50,355 nucleotides of DNA from Candidatus Parvarchaeota archaeon (GCA_023378865.1 JAMCSP010000017.1:1-50355), one strand, 5' to 3'. Counted from the first letter of the stretch, positions 1 through 9,661 are shown. The notes: generated by a model not told the origin, from the letters alone. Numbers and translations are program-made.

Positions 1-1
1 T

Positions 2-424
2 GGCCATCAAAAATATGAAAAAATTAATAGAATAATTAATTACATAAAATCTAAAGACAGCTCCTACACTTCTATAGACTTAATGCCCCTAAACAGCAAT
101 TACGTAGAAAACCTATATAAAAAATACTCAAATTACTCCGAATTGAAGGAAAAAGGCATAGAAATAACAAACTACACGAGTGGAAATGAGAATTTTACTG
201 TGGATAGCTTTAACAAATTCTTAAGCGCTATTTCAAATCCAAATAGTGAGGGTACTTTGGAACTACAGAATCTCGTAGAAATTCAAAAAATGTTAGATTA
301 TGTGTACTTCGACAAAATAACAGAGATAGAGGAAACAAAAGGGCCATTTGATGTATATGATGTTGTAACTCCTGAATTTGGCAGCAATTTCATTGGAGGT
401 AACGGTGCGATACTTCTGCATAAC
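2..424 (+). other. Intein C-terminal part, inserted in the ATPase P-loop
   Basis: The 141 in-frame residues before position 425 are not ATPase sequence. They end in an intein splicing block F ([18 protein letters not shown]) and block G (AILLHN) directly followed by Thr, the C+1 nucleophile. Splicing would join a P-loop GPFGSGK, outside the window, to TVIQHQL. This is the insertion site known for VMA-type inteins in Thermoplasma and Pyrococcus, and the FDVYD...NFIGGNG...LHN end resembles my recollection of the Thermoplasma acidophilum VMA intein. The lysine-rich region at 2-330 shows no LAGLIDADG motif I can recognise, so whether a homing endonuclease is present upstream cannot be told. Confidence 0.93.
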
Positions 425-1465
425 ACTGTAATTCAGCACCAGCTTGCGAAATGGTCTGATGCTGATGTAATAGTTTACGTGGGCTGCGGAGAAAGGGGAA
501 ATGAAATGACAGAGATACTTACGACCTTTCCAGAATTAAAGGACCCTAAGAGCGAAAAACCTTTAATGGACAGGACTATACTGATAGCAAATACTTCAAA
601 CATGCCTGTAGCAGCAAGAGAAGCAAGCATTTACACAGGAATAACGCTTGCAGAATATTACAGGGACATGGGCTACAGTGTAGCTGTAATGGCTGACAGT
701 ACTTCCAGGTGGGCCGAAGCATTAAGGGAACTTTCCGGAAGACTGGAAGAAATGCCTGGAGAGGAGGGTTATCCTGCGTACCTTGGAAGAAGAATAGGTG
801 AATTCTATGAAAGGGCAGGCAGAGCAAGGATACTAAGCGGAAAAATAGGTGCAGCAACCTTAATAGGAGCAGTTTCTCCGCCTGGTGGAGATATATCAGA
901 GCCCGTTTCGCAGAATACTCTCAGAGTTACCAGAGTCTTCTGGGCTTTGGACGCATCACTTGCCAATGCAAGGCATTTTCCATCAATCAACTGGCTTAAT
1001 AGTTACTCGCTTTATACAGATGAACTGGATCAGTGGTATAGGAAAAACATTGCACAGGATTGGCCAGAACTCAGGGATAAATCAATGGCTACACTGCAGA
1101 AAGAAGCAGAAATAAATGAAATTGTACAGCTTGTCGGTTACGATGCCCTCCCGGAATCGGACAAACTTATATTGGATATTGCAAAAATGCTGAGAGAGGA
1201 TTACCTTCAGCAGAATGCTTTCGATGAAACAGATACGTATGCATCAGTAAGTAAACAGTATAAGATGCTCAAAGTTATAAATGAAGTATTCGATGCTGAG
1301 AAAGCTGCACTTGATAGAAACGTGCCAATTGAAAAACTGCAATCCATACAGATAAAACCAAAGATAGCGAGGTTGAGATACACAAAAGAAGAAGAGATTG
1401 ATGATAAATTAAAGGAAATAGAAAAAGACATAGAAGAAATGAAAAAGATGAGCATGGAGAAGTAA
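2..1465 (+). CDS. atpA: A-type ATP synthase catalytic subunit A, 5'-truncated and intein-containing
   Basis: Catalytic nucleotide-binding subunit of the membrane A1Ao ATP synthase. The reading frame is open to the window edge, so the start codon, the N-extein and the first part of the intein lie upstream. From position 425 the host protein resumes with [14 protein letters not shown], which is the sequence straight after the P-loop lysine in A subunits, followed by [10 protein letters not shown], the [14 protein letters not shown] segment and [11 protein letters not shown], all typical of the family. About 346 host residues are visible. The stop is one base before atpB, so it leads an operon A-B-D-H-I. 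The upstream part, presumably carrying the Walker A glycines, must be spliced to it as protein. Identity is very secure; the true 5' end is not visible. Confidence 0.96.
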   Translation, partial: GHQKYEKINRIINYIKSKDSSYTSIDLMPLNSNYVENLYKKYSNYSELKEKGIEITNYTSGNENFTVDSFNKFLSAISNPNSEGTLELQNLVEIQKMLDYVYFDKITEIEETKGPFDVYDVVTPEFGSNFIGGNGAILLHNTVIQHQLAKWSDADVIVYVGCGERGNEMTEILTTFPELKDPKSEKPLMDRTILIANTSNMPVAAREASIYTGITLAEYYRDMGYSVAVMADSTSRWAEALRELSGRLEEMPGEEGYPAYLGRRIGEFYERAGRARILSGKIGAATLIGAVSPPGGDISEPVSQNTLRVTRVFWALDASLANARHFPSINWLNSYSLYTDELDQWYRKNIAQDWPELRDKSMATLQKEAEINEIVQLVGYDALPESDKLILDIAKMLREDYLQQNAFDETDTYASVSKQYKMLKVINEVFDAEKAALDRNVPIEKLQSIQIKPKIARLRYTKEEEIDDKLKEIEKDIEEMKKMSMEK

Positions 1466-1466
1466 A

Positions 1467-2846
1467 ATGGAAGAAATAGAATACAAAACAATTGAAAGGG
1501 TAACTAATGTTTTACTCTTTGTAAAAAGCGTAAAGAATGCGGGTTACAATGAGCAGGTTGAAATAGAGCTTGAAAACGGCAAAAAAGTAAGCGGTCAGGT
1601 CCTTGCAACGAATGAAGACGTAACCATAATACAGGTATTCGGTGAAACCACAGGAATGAACACACAAACTACAAAAGTAAGGTTTAAAGGAACCACCTTC
1701 AAAATGCCGGTCAGCGTGGACATGGTCGGTAGAGTATTTGATGGATTGGGTAGACCAAGAGATGGCGGTATACCTATCTTCAGTGATGAAAAGATGGACA
1801 TAAACGGAAGCCCGATAAATCCTTATGCAAGAGAGGAGCCTTCAGAATTTGTACAAACAGGCATATCATCAATAGACTGCATGAACACGCTAGTAAGGGG
1901 CCAGAAACTTCCAATATTCTCAGGTTCTGGTCTTGCACATAATAAGCTTGCTGCACAGATAGTAAAGCAGGCAAAGATACTTGCAGAAAAACAGAACTTC
2001 TACGTAGTTTTCGGTGGTATAGGGATAAACAGTGAGGATGCAAACTTTTTCATAAACGAATTCCAAAACAGCGGCGCACTTGAAAGATCAGTGATATTTC
2101 TTAACCTCGCTGCTGAACCATCAATGGAAAGAGTCATTCTTCCAAGACTTGCATTAACAGCTGCAGAATACCTGGCATATGAAAAAAATGCACATGTAAT
2201 TGTCATACTTACAGACATGACAAATTATGCAGAAGCCCTGCGTGAAATTTCTGCAGCAAGAGACGAAGTACCCGGAAGAAGAGGTTATCCTGGATACATG
2301 TACACAGACCTTGCAAGCCTTTTTGAAAGAGCTGGAAAGGTGAAGGGAAAAGAAGGATCAATAACACAGCTGCCGATACTTACAATGCCCAGCGATGATA
2401 TAACTCACCCAATACCGGATTTAACAGGCTACATTACGGAAGGACAGATAGTACTTAGCAGAGCTTTGGATAAAAGCGGAATTTATCCGGGCGTTGACGT
2501 ACTTCTTTCATTGTCAAGGCTTATGAACCAGGGAATTGGAAAAGATTCAACAAGAGAAGACCACAGAAACGTTTCAGATCAGTTATATGCAGCATATGCA
2601 AAAGGGAAAGAACTTAGAAGCCTGACAGAAATAGTCGGTGAAGACGCGTTAAGCAAGATAGACAAGCAGTACCTGCATTTTGCCGAAGAATTTGAAAACA
2701 GGTTCATAAAACAGGGATTCAATGAAGACAGAAGTATAAATGAGACTTTGGACCTTGGATGGGAGCTTTTAAGTAACATAGATAAAGGCGAAATGAAAAG
2801 AATAAAACCTGAATTTATAGAAAAATACGGCAAATGGAAACAATAA
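1467..2846 (+). CDS. atpB: A-type ATP synthase subunit B (non-catalytic)
   Basis: Regulatory nucleotide-binding subunit that alternates with A in the A1 hexamer. At 459 residues it has the family's usual length. It contains a beta-barrel N-terminus, the [14 protein letters not shown] segment, [14 protein letters not shown] in place of a working P-loop (typical of B subunits), [37 protein letters not shown] in pieces characteristic of the family, and [13 protein letters not shown]. It begins one base after the atpA stop and its 3' end overlaps atpD by 13 bases, which indicates translational coupling. Confidence 0.97.
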   Translation: MEEIEYKTIERVTNVLLFVKSVKNAGYNEQVEIELENGKKVSGQVLATNEDVTIIQVFGETTGMNTQTTKVRFKGTTFKMPVSVDMVGRVFDGLGRPRDGGIPIFSDEKMDINGSPINPYAREEPSEFVQTGISSIDCMNTLVRGQKLPIFSGSGLAHNKLAAQIVKQAKILAEKQNFYVVFGGIGINSEDANFFINEFQNSGALERSVIFLNLAAEPSMERVILPRLALTAAEYLAYEKNAHVIVILTDMTNYAEALREISAARDEVPGRRGYPGYMYTDLASLFERAGKVKGKEGSITQLPILTMPSDDITHPIPDLTGYITEGQIVLSRALDKSGIYPGVDVLLSLSRLMNQGIGKDSTREDHRNVSDQLYAAYAKGKELRSLTEIVGEDALSKIDKQYLHFAEEFENRFIKQGFNEDRSINETLDLGWELLSNIDKGEMKRIKPEFIEKYGKWKQ

Positions 2847-3445
2847 GAGTAACAAGAAGGGAATTGATTGAAACAAAGAGAAAGATAAAAACCGCAGACA
2901 GAGGTTTGCAGCTTCTGAAGATGAAAAGATCCTCTCTTATATTGGAATTTTTTGAGCTGGTAAAGCAGGTCCAAAGCATGAAAACAGATCTTAAAAAGGT
3001 TATGGACAGAAGCAGGGAAAGCATAGAAATAGCTGAGGCCCTAAGCGGCAGAATAACCATAGAGAGAGTGGCGCAGGAGCAAAGTGAAAAGCTTGCTAGC
3101 CTGAAGGCAAGAAATGTCATGGGTTTGCTGATACCAAATATAAATATGAATGAAACTGTTGATGTTCTCAGCAAAAGCGACAGCTTAACCATACCTACTC
3201 CTGTTTATGATGCAAAAAACATGTACTCTTCATTTCTTTCAATGCTTATAGAAATCGCCGAAAAGGAGACTGCAATGAGAAATTTACTAAATGAAATATA
3301 CAAATTAAACAGAAGAACAAATTCAATAGAGAATGTGATAATGCCCAGATGGAACGCCAAAATAAAATACATAAAACAAAGTTTAGATGATATGGAAAGA
3401 GACCGATTAGTATCAATTAAATTCATAAAGAGGCTACACAGCTGA
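2834..3445 (+). CDS. atpD: A-type ATP synthase subunit D (central stalk)
   Basis: Rotor shaft subunit that links the A3B3 head to the membrane ring. The N-terminus [21 protein letters not shown] and the [12 protein letters not shown] segment match the conserved start of archaeal D subunits; the protein is two long helices with a short middle region. The length of 203 residues is usual. The ATG lies inside the end of atpB (13-base overlap) and the TGA shares bases with the ATG of the next gene (TGATG). Confidence 0.94.
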   Translation: METIRVTRRELIETKRKIKTADRGLQLLKMKRSSLILEFFELVKQVQSMKTDLKKVMDRSRESIEIAEALSGRITIERVAQEQSEKLASLKARNVMGLLIPNINMNETVDVLSKSDSLTIPTPVYDAKNMYSSFLSMLIEIAEKETAMRNLLNEIYKLNRRTNSIENVIMPRWNAKIKYIKQSLDDMERDRLVSIKFIKRLHS

Positions 3446-3762
3446 TGGAATCGCTTGAAACCCTGCAGAAAATAAGAGAAATAGAGGATTTGTCTGCAAA
3501 GAAAATAGAACAGGCACAGGAGAAAGCAAGCAAATTGATAGAAGAAACAGAAAAGCAAAACGAAGAAAAAATAAAAAAGGCCGAGAAGGAGGCACGCGAA
3601 ACGATTAACAGTGCAATAGATGAAGTAGAGAAGGAAACTGAAAAGCTTAGAGAAGAATCGCTAAAAGAGGCAAGCCAGAAAGCAGCTACTATAAAACCGC
3701 TTGATGAGAAGGATATGCTTAGTATATTTGAAGATGTCTTGAAGGAGGAATTTAAACTATAA
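3445..3762 (+). CDS. atpH: A-type ATP synthase subunit H (peripheral stalk coiled coil)
   Basis: A 105-residue protein made almost wholly of a Lys/Glu/Ala heptad-rich helix (for example EETEKQNEEKIKKAEKEARE) with a short C-terminal patch. Composition, size and position between D and I fit the H (AhaH/G) subunit, which dimerises with E to form the peripheral stalk. Both ends overlap their neighbours (TGATG at the start, TAATG at the end), so it is tightly coupled in the operon. Coiled coils diverge quickly, so the call rests on context as much as on sequence. Confidence 0.85.
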   Translation: MESLETLQKIREIEDLSAKKIEQAQEKASKLIEETEKQNEEKIKKAEKEARETINSAIDEVEKETEKLREESLKEASQKAATIKPLDEKDMLSIFEDVLKEEFKL

Positions 3763-5693
3763 TGTTTCTGCCAAGTAAGATAGAAAAGATAAGATTGATA
3801 CTGCCTAAAATCTATTATGATAAGGCTATTACATTACTTGGAGAACTTGGATTTTTACAGATAGAGGTACTGGAAAGCGAAAGCAAAAAGATCCTAAAAG
3901 ACTTCAAAGAGATTGAATTCGACAAAATAAACAGGTATGGCCAGAAAATAAGAAGCTTGGAAAACAGTTTGATAAAACAGAAAATTATAAACATGGACAT
4001 AAAAAATCTCCAGCAGGTTTTCCATGAAGCAGACAAAATAAAAATATATGAAGAAGTAAATGAAATAAAAAAAGAGGAAGAAAAGATAAATGCAAGCATT
4101 AAAGAAAGCGATTCCGTAATGAATATTGTAAACCTGATGAAAGATTTTAAACACGATTTTAAGATACTAAATGGTACAAGGATAGACTCTTTTCTAATGC
4201 AGAAAAGCAAGGATAACAATTCCTTTGTTGAATTGGTAAGAAAAGAGATGGACTGCGAATGCATAGAACTTGAAAATGCTTACATATTTACAATAGAAAA
4301 ACACAACAAGGAAAAGCTTGCCAACTTGGCAAACAAAGAAGAGATAAACCTGATAAAAATACCTGAAATGAAGGGCAAAATCCCGGAAATAACAGATGTA
4401 CAGCAGGCCAAAATAAAAAAAGACAGAGAAAGACTTTCAGAATTGAACAAAAAACTTGAAAAGTTGTCAAAGAAATACTATGGGCTTGTAGCCAATCTTA
4501 AAGAATATCTTGACATAGAGATAAAGAAAACTTCTGTAATCCCAAAAGTAGGCTCAACAGATTACATTACAGTAATTGAAGGATGGGTAGAAAGCAAGAA
4601 AATACCAGTACTGAATGAAAATCTAAATAAATTAACTGGAGAGCAGTTCATTCTGGAAAGGATAGAAACCAAAGAAGAAGCTCCGACAAAGATGGAGAAT
4701 CCTGTTTCTTTTAAGCTCTATGAATTTTTTATAAGATTCTATTCCATACCGAAAAGCAGCGAGATTGATCCGACAATATTTTTTGGCATAGCTTTTCCAA
4801 TATTCTTTGGATTAATGGTGGGGGATGCAGGTTATGGTGCAACTTTCCTGTTACTTAGCTTCTGGCTTGTACACAGGATAAAACATCCTCCTAAAAAAAG
4901 CCACATTCCCAGAAAACTTGCAAAATTTGTAAAGACCATAATAAGCAAAAACAGCTTGATGATGATAATGAAAGCAATAATACCGGGGTCTGCAATAGCG
5001 GTTGCTCTGGGAGTTATATTCAACGAGTACTTTGGATTTTCTCTTCCTTACACTCCGCTTTTTGACGTTACTAAAAGGGTTTCGACCCTGCTTCTGATTT
5101 CAGGTTGGATTGGAGTGGCAATGGTATCATTTGGATTTATATTAGGAGCTCTTAACGCTGTATACAATAAGAAAATAAAGAAAGCTATCGGCAGAGTAGG
5201 CTGGCTTTTAGTCGCATGGGGAATTGTAATAGTTGGTTTAGCTGTCCTTCACAAGGAAAGCATAGGTTTCTCTAACCTAGAAGCTGTCGGCAGTTATGCT
5301 GCAATAATAGCAGGAATTATTTTGGTGCTTAGATCAGAAGGAACGCAGTCTTTGATGGAAATCCCATCGGTGATAAGTCATATACTGTCATACACTAGGC
5401 TTGTTGGTATACTGCTTGCTTCTGTAATTCTGGCACAGGTTATAAACTTGATATTCGTTTCCAGTTTAAGCGATTCTATACCTTTTATTATAGGGGGGGT
5501 TGTAATTTTGGTGTTCGGCCAGCTGTTCAACATAGTAATTGCATTGTTTGAAGGAGGTATACAGGGAGCAAGGCTTATCTATGTAGAATTCTTTTCCAAG
5601 TTCTTTGAAGGAAACGGAAACCTATTTAGACCATTCAAAATAGAAAGAAAAAACACAGCAAATGTCTACGTTAAAAACGTAAAGAAAAATTAA
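3762..5693 (+). CDS. atpI: A-type ATP synthase subunit I (a subunit, proton channel)
   Basis: Membrane stator subunit carrying the ion half-channels. Residues 1 to about 320 are soluble and contain coiled-coil stretches; the rest holds about seven or eight membrane helices, beginning at IFFGIAFPIFFGLMVGDAGYG. The functional arginine is visible as Arg546 in ILSYTRLVGILLA. At 643 residues it has the usual length. It is the last operon gene here: no proteolipid subunit K follows, although many archaeal operons run H-I-K-E-C-F-A-B-D. The stop codon lies in a 16-base palindrome. Confidence 0.95.
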   Translation: MFLPSKIEKIRLILPKIYYDKAITLLGELGFLQIEVLESESKKILKDFKEIEFDKINRYGQKIRSLENSLIKQKIINMDIKNLQQVFHEADKIKIYEEVNEIKKEEEKINASIKESDSVMNIVNLMKDFKHDFKILNGTRIDSFLMQKSKDNNSFVELVRKEMDCECIELENAYIFTIEKHNKEKLANLANKEEINLIKIPEMKGKIPEITDVQQAKIKKDRERLSELNKKLEKLSKKYYGLVANLKEYLDIEIKKTSVIPKVGSTDYITVIEGWVESKKIPVLNENLNKLTGEQFILERIETKEEAPTKMENPVSFKLYEFFIRFYSIPKSSEIDPTIFFGIAFPIFFGLMVGDAGYGATFLLLSFWLVHRIKHPPKKSHIPRKLAKFVKTIISKNSLMMIMKAIIPGSAIAVALGVIFNEYFGFSLPYTPLFDVTKRVSTLLLISGWIGVAMVSFGFILGALNAVYNKKIKKAIGRVGWLLVAWGIVIVGLAVLHKESIGFSNLEAVGSYAAIIAGIILVLRSEGTQSLMEIPSVISHILSYTRLVGILLASVILAQVINLIFVSSLSDSIPFIIGGVVILVFGQLFNIVIALFEGGIQGARLIYVEFFSKFFEGNGNLFRPFKIERKNTANVYVKNVKKN

Positions 5694-5707
5694 TAATTGC
5701 AATTATT
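5692..5707 (+). terminator. AT-rich palindrome at the end of the ATPase operon
   Basis: AATAATTG followed at once by CAATTATT gives a perfect 16-base inverted repeat that overlaps the atpI stop codon and runs into a short T tract. It could end the operon transcript, but AT-rich perfect palindromes also arise by chance in such DNA. Confidence 0.3.
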
Positions 5708-5797
5708 TTGTATACATTTAATTTTATGATTAAGTTTAGAGTAATCCTACTTTTTATGATTATATAATCTAAAACCTGCCTTTATTATTAATTATAT

Positions 5798-5870
5798 TAG
5801 CCCTGACCGGATTTGAACCGGTGTTTAGGGCTCCAAAGGCCCTCGTGCTTGGCCGCTACACTACAGGGCT
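5798..5870 (-). tRNA. tRNA-Gln (anticodon TTG)
   Basis: On the minus strand the acceptor arms AGCCCTG and CAGGGCT pair fully, the anticodon stem AGGGC/GCCCT encloses the loop CTTTGGA (anticodon TTG), and the T arm is ACCGG-TTCAAAT-CCGGT. The discriminator is A, no CCA is encoded and there is no intron. A TATA-like box sits about 25-33 bases upstream. Confidence 0.96.
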
Positions 5871-5892
5871 ATAACATACACTTATGAATACA

Positions 5893-5914
5893 CCAAATAT
5901 AAAACTTAAATATA
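5893..5914. promoter_or_regulatory. Back-to-back TATA boxes for tRNA-Gln and the 5934 gene
   Basis: A minus-strand TATA-like box (TTTTATATTTGG, 5893-5904) sits about 25-33 bases before the tRNA-Gln 5' end. A plus-strand box (CTTAAATATA, 5905-5914) is centred about 24 bases before the ATG at 5934. The second spacing implies a leaderless mRNA. Confidence 0.5.
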
Positions 5915-5933
5915 CCGAAACATAGAGATTTAA

Positions 5934-6971
5934 ATGCTATTAGAAATATTGCTGTCTGCGATAGTTGCAGCGATTGCCACATTTATAAGCGGTAAGTTCA
6001 TAATTCCTTTACTTATAAGAGCAGGGTTAGTAGCACAGGATATCAACAAAGAAAAAAGACCAATACTTCCTTCAAGCGGCGGCTTCCTTTTGATCATAGG
6101 ACTGTTTGCAGGCATAATGTCGCTTATAGCTGCTTATAATTATATCATAAAAGCAGACTTCAACCCTGAAGCTCTTCTTCTTGGTTTGTCGTCAATAATA
6201 ATAATTTCATTAATAGGATTCGTAGATGACTTATCTGGAGGGAAGATAAGAACCTCGATGGCTGATATAAAAAGGATGGCCAAAAATTACTCAATTTTCA
6301 ATGGCGGGATAAGACAATGGCAAAAGCCGCTGCTTACCCTGATAGGGGCAGTACCCTTGATGGTCCTATTTTTTGGGAGTACAGTATATTTCCCAGGAAT
6401 AGGAAACGTTATTATCAATCCTATAATATATATAGTAATTTTAATTCCTATTGCTGTTGTATTTGCATCAAATGCTTATAATATGTTAGAGGGCCTTAAT
6501 GGCATTGCAATACAGATGGGTTTGGTTTTATTTGCAGCCTTCTCCATCCTTTCTTTCCATCTGCAAAATTATGATGGTTTTGCACTTTCCGCTATAATGT
6601 TCTCAGCGTTAGTTGGTTACCTGTATTACGGGAAATACCCTGCAAAGATAATACCTGGAGACAGCCTTACATACCTTATAGGCGGAGCAGTTGCAGCGGT
6701 TGCAATAATAGGAGACATGCAGCTGTTTGCAGTGTTTATTATGATACCATGGATAATAGAATTTTTCTTAAAGGCCAGAAAGAGGTTCCACGCAAGTTCA
6801 TGGGGGATAATCCATAAAAATGGAACATTATCCTCACCTTATGGAAACAAAGTTTACTCTTTAACGCACCTTTTTTTAAGAAAAGAGAGGTATAAAGAAT
6901 GGCAGATAGCACTTATACTTACCTTAATTGAAGTGGTTATATCTGCAGTAGGCCTTGTCATATTCTGGTAG
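5934..6971 (+). CDS. Glycosyltransferase family 4 (MraY/WecA/Alg7-type) polyprenyl-phosphate sugar-1-P transferase
   Basis: Polytopic membrane enzyme that moves a sugar-1-phosphate, probably GlcNAc-1-P, from a UDP-sugar to a polyprenyl or dolichyl phosphate, the first step of lipid-linked glycan assembly. About ten hydrophobic helices are visible. Family motifs are the Asp pair D98-D99 in GFVDDLSGG, the NAYNMLEGLNG segment near residues 180-190, and PGDSLTY with D243. The length of 345 residues fits archaeal AglH/Alg7-like enzymes. The ATG at 5934 is preceded by a TATA box about 24 bases away. Two other glycosyltransferase-like genes in the window suggest a protein or lipid glycosylation capacity. 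The exact sugar is not deducible. Confidence 0.88.
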   Translation: MLLEILLSAIVAAIATFISGKFIIPLLIRAGLVAQDINKEKRPILPSSGGFLLIIGLFAGIMSLIAAYNYIIKADFNPEALLLGLSSIIIISLIGFVDDLSGGKIRTSMADIKRMAKNYSIFNGGIRQWQKPLLTLIGAVPLMVLFFGSTVYFPGIGNVIINPIIYIVILIPIAVVFASNAYNMLEGLNGIAIQMGLVLFAAFSILSFHLQNYDGFALSAIMFSALVGYLYYGKYPAKIIPGDSLTYLIGGAVAAVAIIGDMQLFAVFIMIPWIIEFFLKARKRFHASSWGIIHKNGTLSSPYGNKVYSLTHLFLRKERYKEWQIALILTLIEVVISAVGLVIFW

Positions 6972-6986
6972 AAATACTGGAAAGAG

Positions 6987-6997
6987 TTAAATTTAAA
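6987..6997 (+). promoter_or_regulatory. TATA box for the 7015 gene
   Basis: TTAAATTTAAA is centred about 23 bases before the ATG at 7015, consistent with a leaderless transcript starting at or next to the start codon. Confidence 0.45.
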
Positions 6998-7014
6998 CAA
7001 AATCTAATTAAAAT

Positions 7015-7485
7015 ATGGAAATAATACCGATGGGTACTACCACTGTCCAGTATGAAGGAGTTTTAGATGATCAGAAGTTCTATAATTTTCTTAGAGATCT
7101 GCTGGTCTCCGCAGGTTATTCCGTAAAGGAAACAAGTTACATACAGTTTTCTGGTACAAATTATGTCATAAAATGGATAGCTATGAAGGTAATAGACGAT
7201 TACATGGCTTATAGAATCACTGTAAACCTGGATTACAGAAACATACAAGAGACGATGGCAGTGAAAGATGGCAAGCAAGTAAAGGCAAAGACCGGAACTG
7301 TACAGGTACAACTTGTTTCTGATATACTGGTAGACTATCTTAATAAGTGGACAAAGGGAGTTTCAAAACTTGTAAGGCCGATATACGACAAAATGAATGA
7401 AGAGGTAGTGACTCAGAGAAAAGCGGCTTTTGAAAGCGACGTTGAAAGCATTAAATCAACTATACAGTCCAACTTCAACCAGTGA
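7015..7485 (+). CDS. Conserved-looking hypothetical protein upstream of rqcH
   Basis: A 156-residue soluble protein that I do not recognise. The first ~110 residues look like alternating beta strands and helices (for example YVIKWIAMKVIDDYMAYRI), the rest is a long charged helix. The start has a TATA box at leaderless spacing. The stop overlaps the beginning of the RqcH gene, so the two are probably co-transcribed and may be functionally linked. No catalytic or metal-binding motif is apparent. Confidence 0.8.
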   Translation: MEIIPMGTTTVQYEGVLDDQKFYNFLRDLLVSAGYSVKETSYIQFSGTNYVIKWIAMKVIDDYMAYRITVNLDYRNIQETMAVKDGKQVKAKTGTVQVQLVSDILVDYLNKWTKGVSKLVRPIYDKMNEEVVTQRKAAFESDVESIKSTIQSNFNQ

Positions 7486-7487
7486 CC

Positions 7488-9251
7488 ATGCAAAGTTTAA
7501 CATCCCTAGATATATACAAATTACTTGATGAAATTGCATACATAAATGGCGGATTCATAAGAAATATAAAGAGCAAAAAAAATGAATTTTACTTTCTTAT
7601 CTATAAAGGAAAAGAGTATTGGCTTAAGATAGTGCCTGGAAGCTATTTTTGCATAGTTGATGAAAAGCCAGAAGATAGCATTGATTTTGGCTTTACTTTG
7701 CTAGTCAAAAATGCGCTTAAAGGAAAAAGGTTTTCAATCGGTATGCATAACTCTGACCGAATATTGGAAATAAAAACTGACAACAATAAGCTTGTTATAG
7801 AGATGTTCTCTAAAGGGAATGTCATACTTTTGAAGGATGAAAAAATAGAAAGAGCCCTTTTCCAGCGGAAATTCGAAAGCAGGGAGATTTCCAGCGGCGG
7901 TGACTACGCGTATCCTCCTGGAAACAAAAAGTCTTTTAACGACATGTACGGGGGTTTCTATTCAATTTTAAAAGCATCCGACAGGGAAAGCATAGTAAAA
8001 AGCCTTGCAATGGACTTTTCAATGGGGGGCTATTATGCAGAAGAGGCATGTTTTCGCGCAAAGGTTGATAAATCAAAGAAGCCGAGTGAATTAACTCCGG
8101 ACGAAAGTAAAATACTCAGGGAAAAATTCCTGGAAATAGTGAAAGAAAAGAAGCCAAACATAATTGACAGAAATATTCTTTCTGCAATTGAATTAAAACA
8201 TATAGAAGGCCAAAAGGAATATTTTAACAGCATAAACTCTGCAGTCATAGACTTCTTTGAAAAACCTGCGGAAATAGAGCGGAAAAACCCGGTAAAAATA
8301 GAACTTAACAAAGCACAGGACAGGCTAAAAGAATATGAAGAGGATATTGAATTCATAAATTCAAATTATGAAAGAATAGAAAACGCAATAAAAATTTTAA
8401 AGTCATCTGGTAAAAGCATAGGTGAGAGAGAAAAGGAACTAGATAGTCTTGGTTTTATAATAAACGGAAAGAATATAACACCTAAGGAAAGGCAGAAAAT
8501 TAACATAGACATAACACAAAGCCTGAATTATAACCTGTCCAGTTTATATCAAAAGGCAAAGAGACTTAAAAACATAGATACAGAAGCAATAACTTCGAAG
8601 ACAAGGATGATAAAAAGAATAAAAGTGAAGACAGAAAACCAATGGTATTCAAAGTTTAGATATTTTATAACATCTAACGGAAAATTAACAATAATAGGAA
8701 AAGATGTAAACCAAAACGAATCACTTATAGAAAAACACGTGGAAAAGAATGATTTAATTGGCCATGCAGACGTTTTTGGCAGCCCATTCGGGGTGATAAA
8801 GGCCGATGAAAATAATGAAATAAACAGAAAAGACATGGAAGAAGCTGCTGTTATGATAGCATCTTATTCATCTGCATGGAGAGCAGGTGCTGCAAACCTT
8901 GACGTTTATTTCGTAAAGCCTGAACAGGTTACAAAGACACCTCCTTCCGGTGAGTATCTAAAGAAAGGGGCGTTTTACATAGACGGAAAACGGGACTATA
9001 TCAAAAGTGCCCAATTGGGCATTTATATTTCTATAGAGATAAAGGAAGAAGCGGCAGACTTAAAAGTTACACCCTATGAACCCAGCACAACGTTTTTCCT
9101 GATAAAGCCGGGAAACAAAAAAAGAGATGAGATTATAAGAAAAATAAACAGGGCACTTTCACAGAAGTACTCGATACAGATAAATGAGGACTATATAGAT
9201 AGGCTTATTCCACAGGGTAAATCTTCAATAGAGAAAATAAAGCTTATCTAA
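7488..9251 (+). CDS. rqcH: RqcH / NFACT-family ribosome quality control protein
   Basis: NFACT proteins bind obstructed large ribosomal subunits and, in bacteria and archaea, direct C-terminal alanine tailing of stalled peptides. The protein has an NFACT-N domain in its first ~200 residues, a coiled coil in the middle and an NFACT-R (DUF814) domain near residues 380-500, seen as WYSKFRYFITSNGKLTIIGK in part and KTPPSGEYLKKGAFYI. I prefer the ATG at 7488; a GTG at 7482 would give a GTGA overlap with the previous stop. Length of about 587 residues is near normal. The stop abuts the convergent S17e gene with no gap. Confidence 0.93.
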   Translation: MQSLTSLDIYKLLDEIAYINGGFIRNIKSKKNEFYFLIYKGKEYWLKIVPGSYFCIVDEKPEDSIDFGFTLLVKNALKGKRFSIGMHNSDRILEIKTDNNKLVIEMFSKGNVILLKDEKIERALFQRKFESREISSGGDYAYPPGNKKSFNDMYGGFYSILKASDRESIVKSLAMDFSMGGYYAEEACFRAKVDKSKKPSELTPDESKILREKFLEIVKEKKPNIIDRNILSAIELKHIEGQKEYFNSINSAVIDFFEKPAEIERKNPVKIELNKAQDRLKEYEEDIEFINSNYERIENAIKILKSSGKSIGEREKELDSLGFIINGKNITPKERQKINIDITQSLNYNLSSLYQKAKRLKNIDTEAITSKTRMIKRIKVKTENQWYSKFRYFITSNGKLTIIGKDVNQNESLIEKHVEKNDLIGHADVFGSPFGVIKADENNEINRKDMEEAAVMIASYSSAWRAGAANLDVYFVKPEQVTKTPPSGEYLKKGAFYIDGKRDYIKSAQLGIYISIEIKEEAADLKVTPYEPSTTFFLIKPGNKKRDEIIRKINRALSQKYSIQINEDYIDRLIPQGKSSIEKIKLI

Positions 9252-9470
9252 TCACTTTGAGGAGTGTTCTATTATAAATTCTTCTATTGCTTTGTCTTTT
9301 GCAAGTTTGGTTATAAATCCGGCTATCTTGTTTCTATTCCTTTTCTGGGCAGTTATAACCTTGTTCAAGGCTTCCTTGTTGTTTTCAAAATCGTCAGTGA
9401 AAAGGGCTTTGTACCTCCTAAGTACTTCTATAGTTGCATTCCTTATTTCTTTGCCTCTTATTCTTCCCAT
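9252..9470 (-). CDS. rps17e: 30S ribosomal protein S17e
   Basis: A 72-residue basic protein opening MGRIRGKEIRNATIEVLRRY, with TDDFENNKEALNKV and RNKIAGFITKL, the conserved core of archaeal and eukaryotic S17e. It is complete and converges with rqcH with zero bases between the stops. The 190 bases upstream hold no other gene before tRNA-Thr on the opposite strand. Confidence 0.94.
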   Translation of the reverse strand: MGRIRGKEIRNATIEVLRRYKALFTDDFENNKEALNKVITAQKRNRNKIAGFITKLAKDKAIEEFIIEHSSK

Positions 9471-9661
9471 TCGTTATTATAGCTGTATAAGGTATTTAAA
9501 TATTTTCATTTCTGGCCCGTAATTCAAAAATACCTTTTCCGACAACACATAATAAGGGTTAATTTAAAAGTGGTTTTGTCTCATTAAAGTAATTTGATTT
9601 ACTAAAAAAGACATACAACAAAGTTAAATATAAGACACTATTTAAAATTAATTGAAACATT

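Noticed and set aside
3815-4264. 149-codon open frame antisense to atpI
   Set aside because: Complement of the lysine/glutamate-rich N-terminal half of subunit I; composition is Ser/Phe/Ile-rich shadow.
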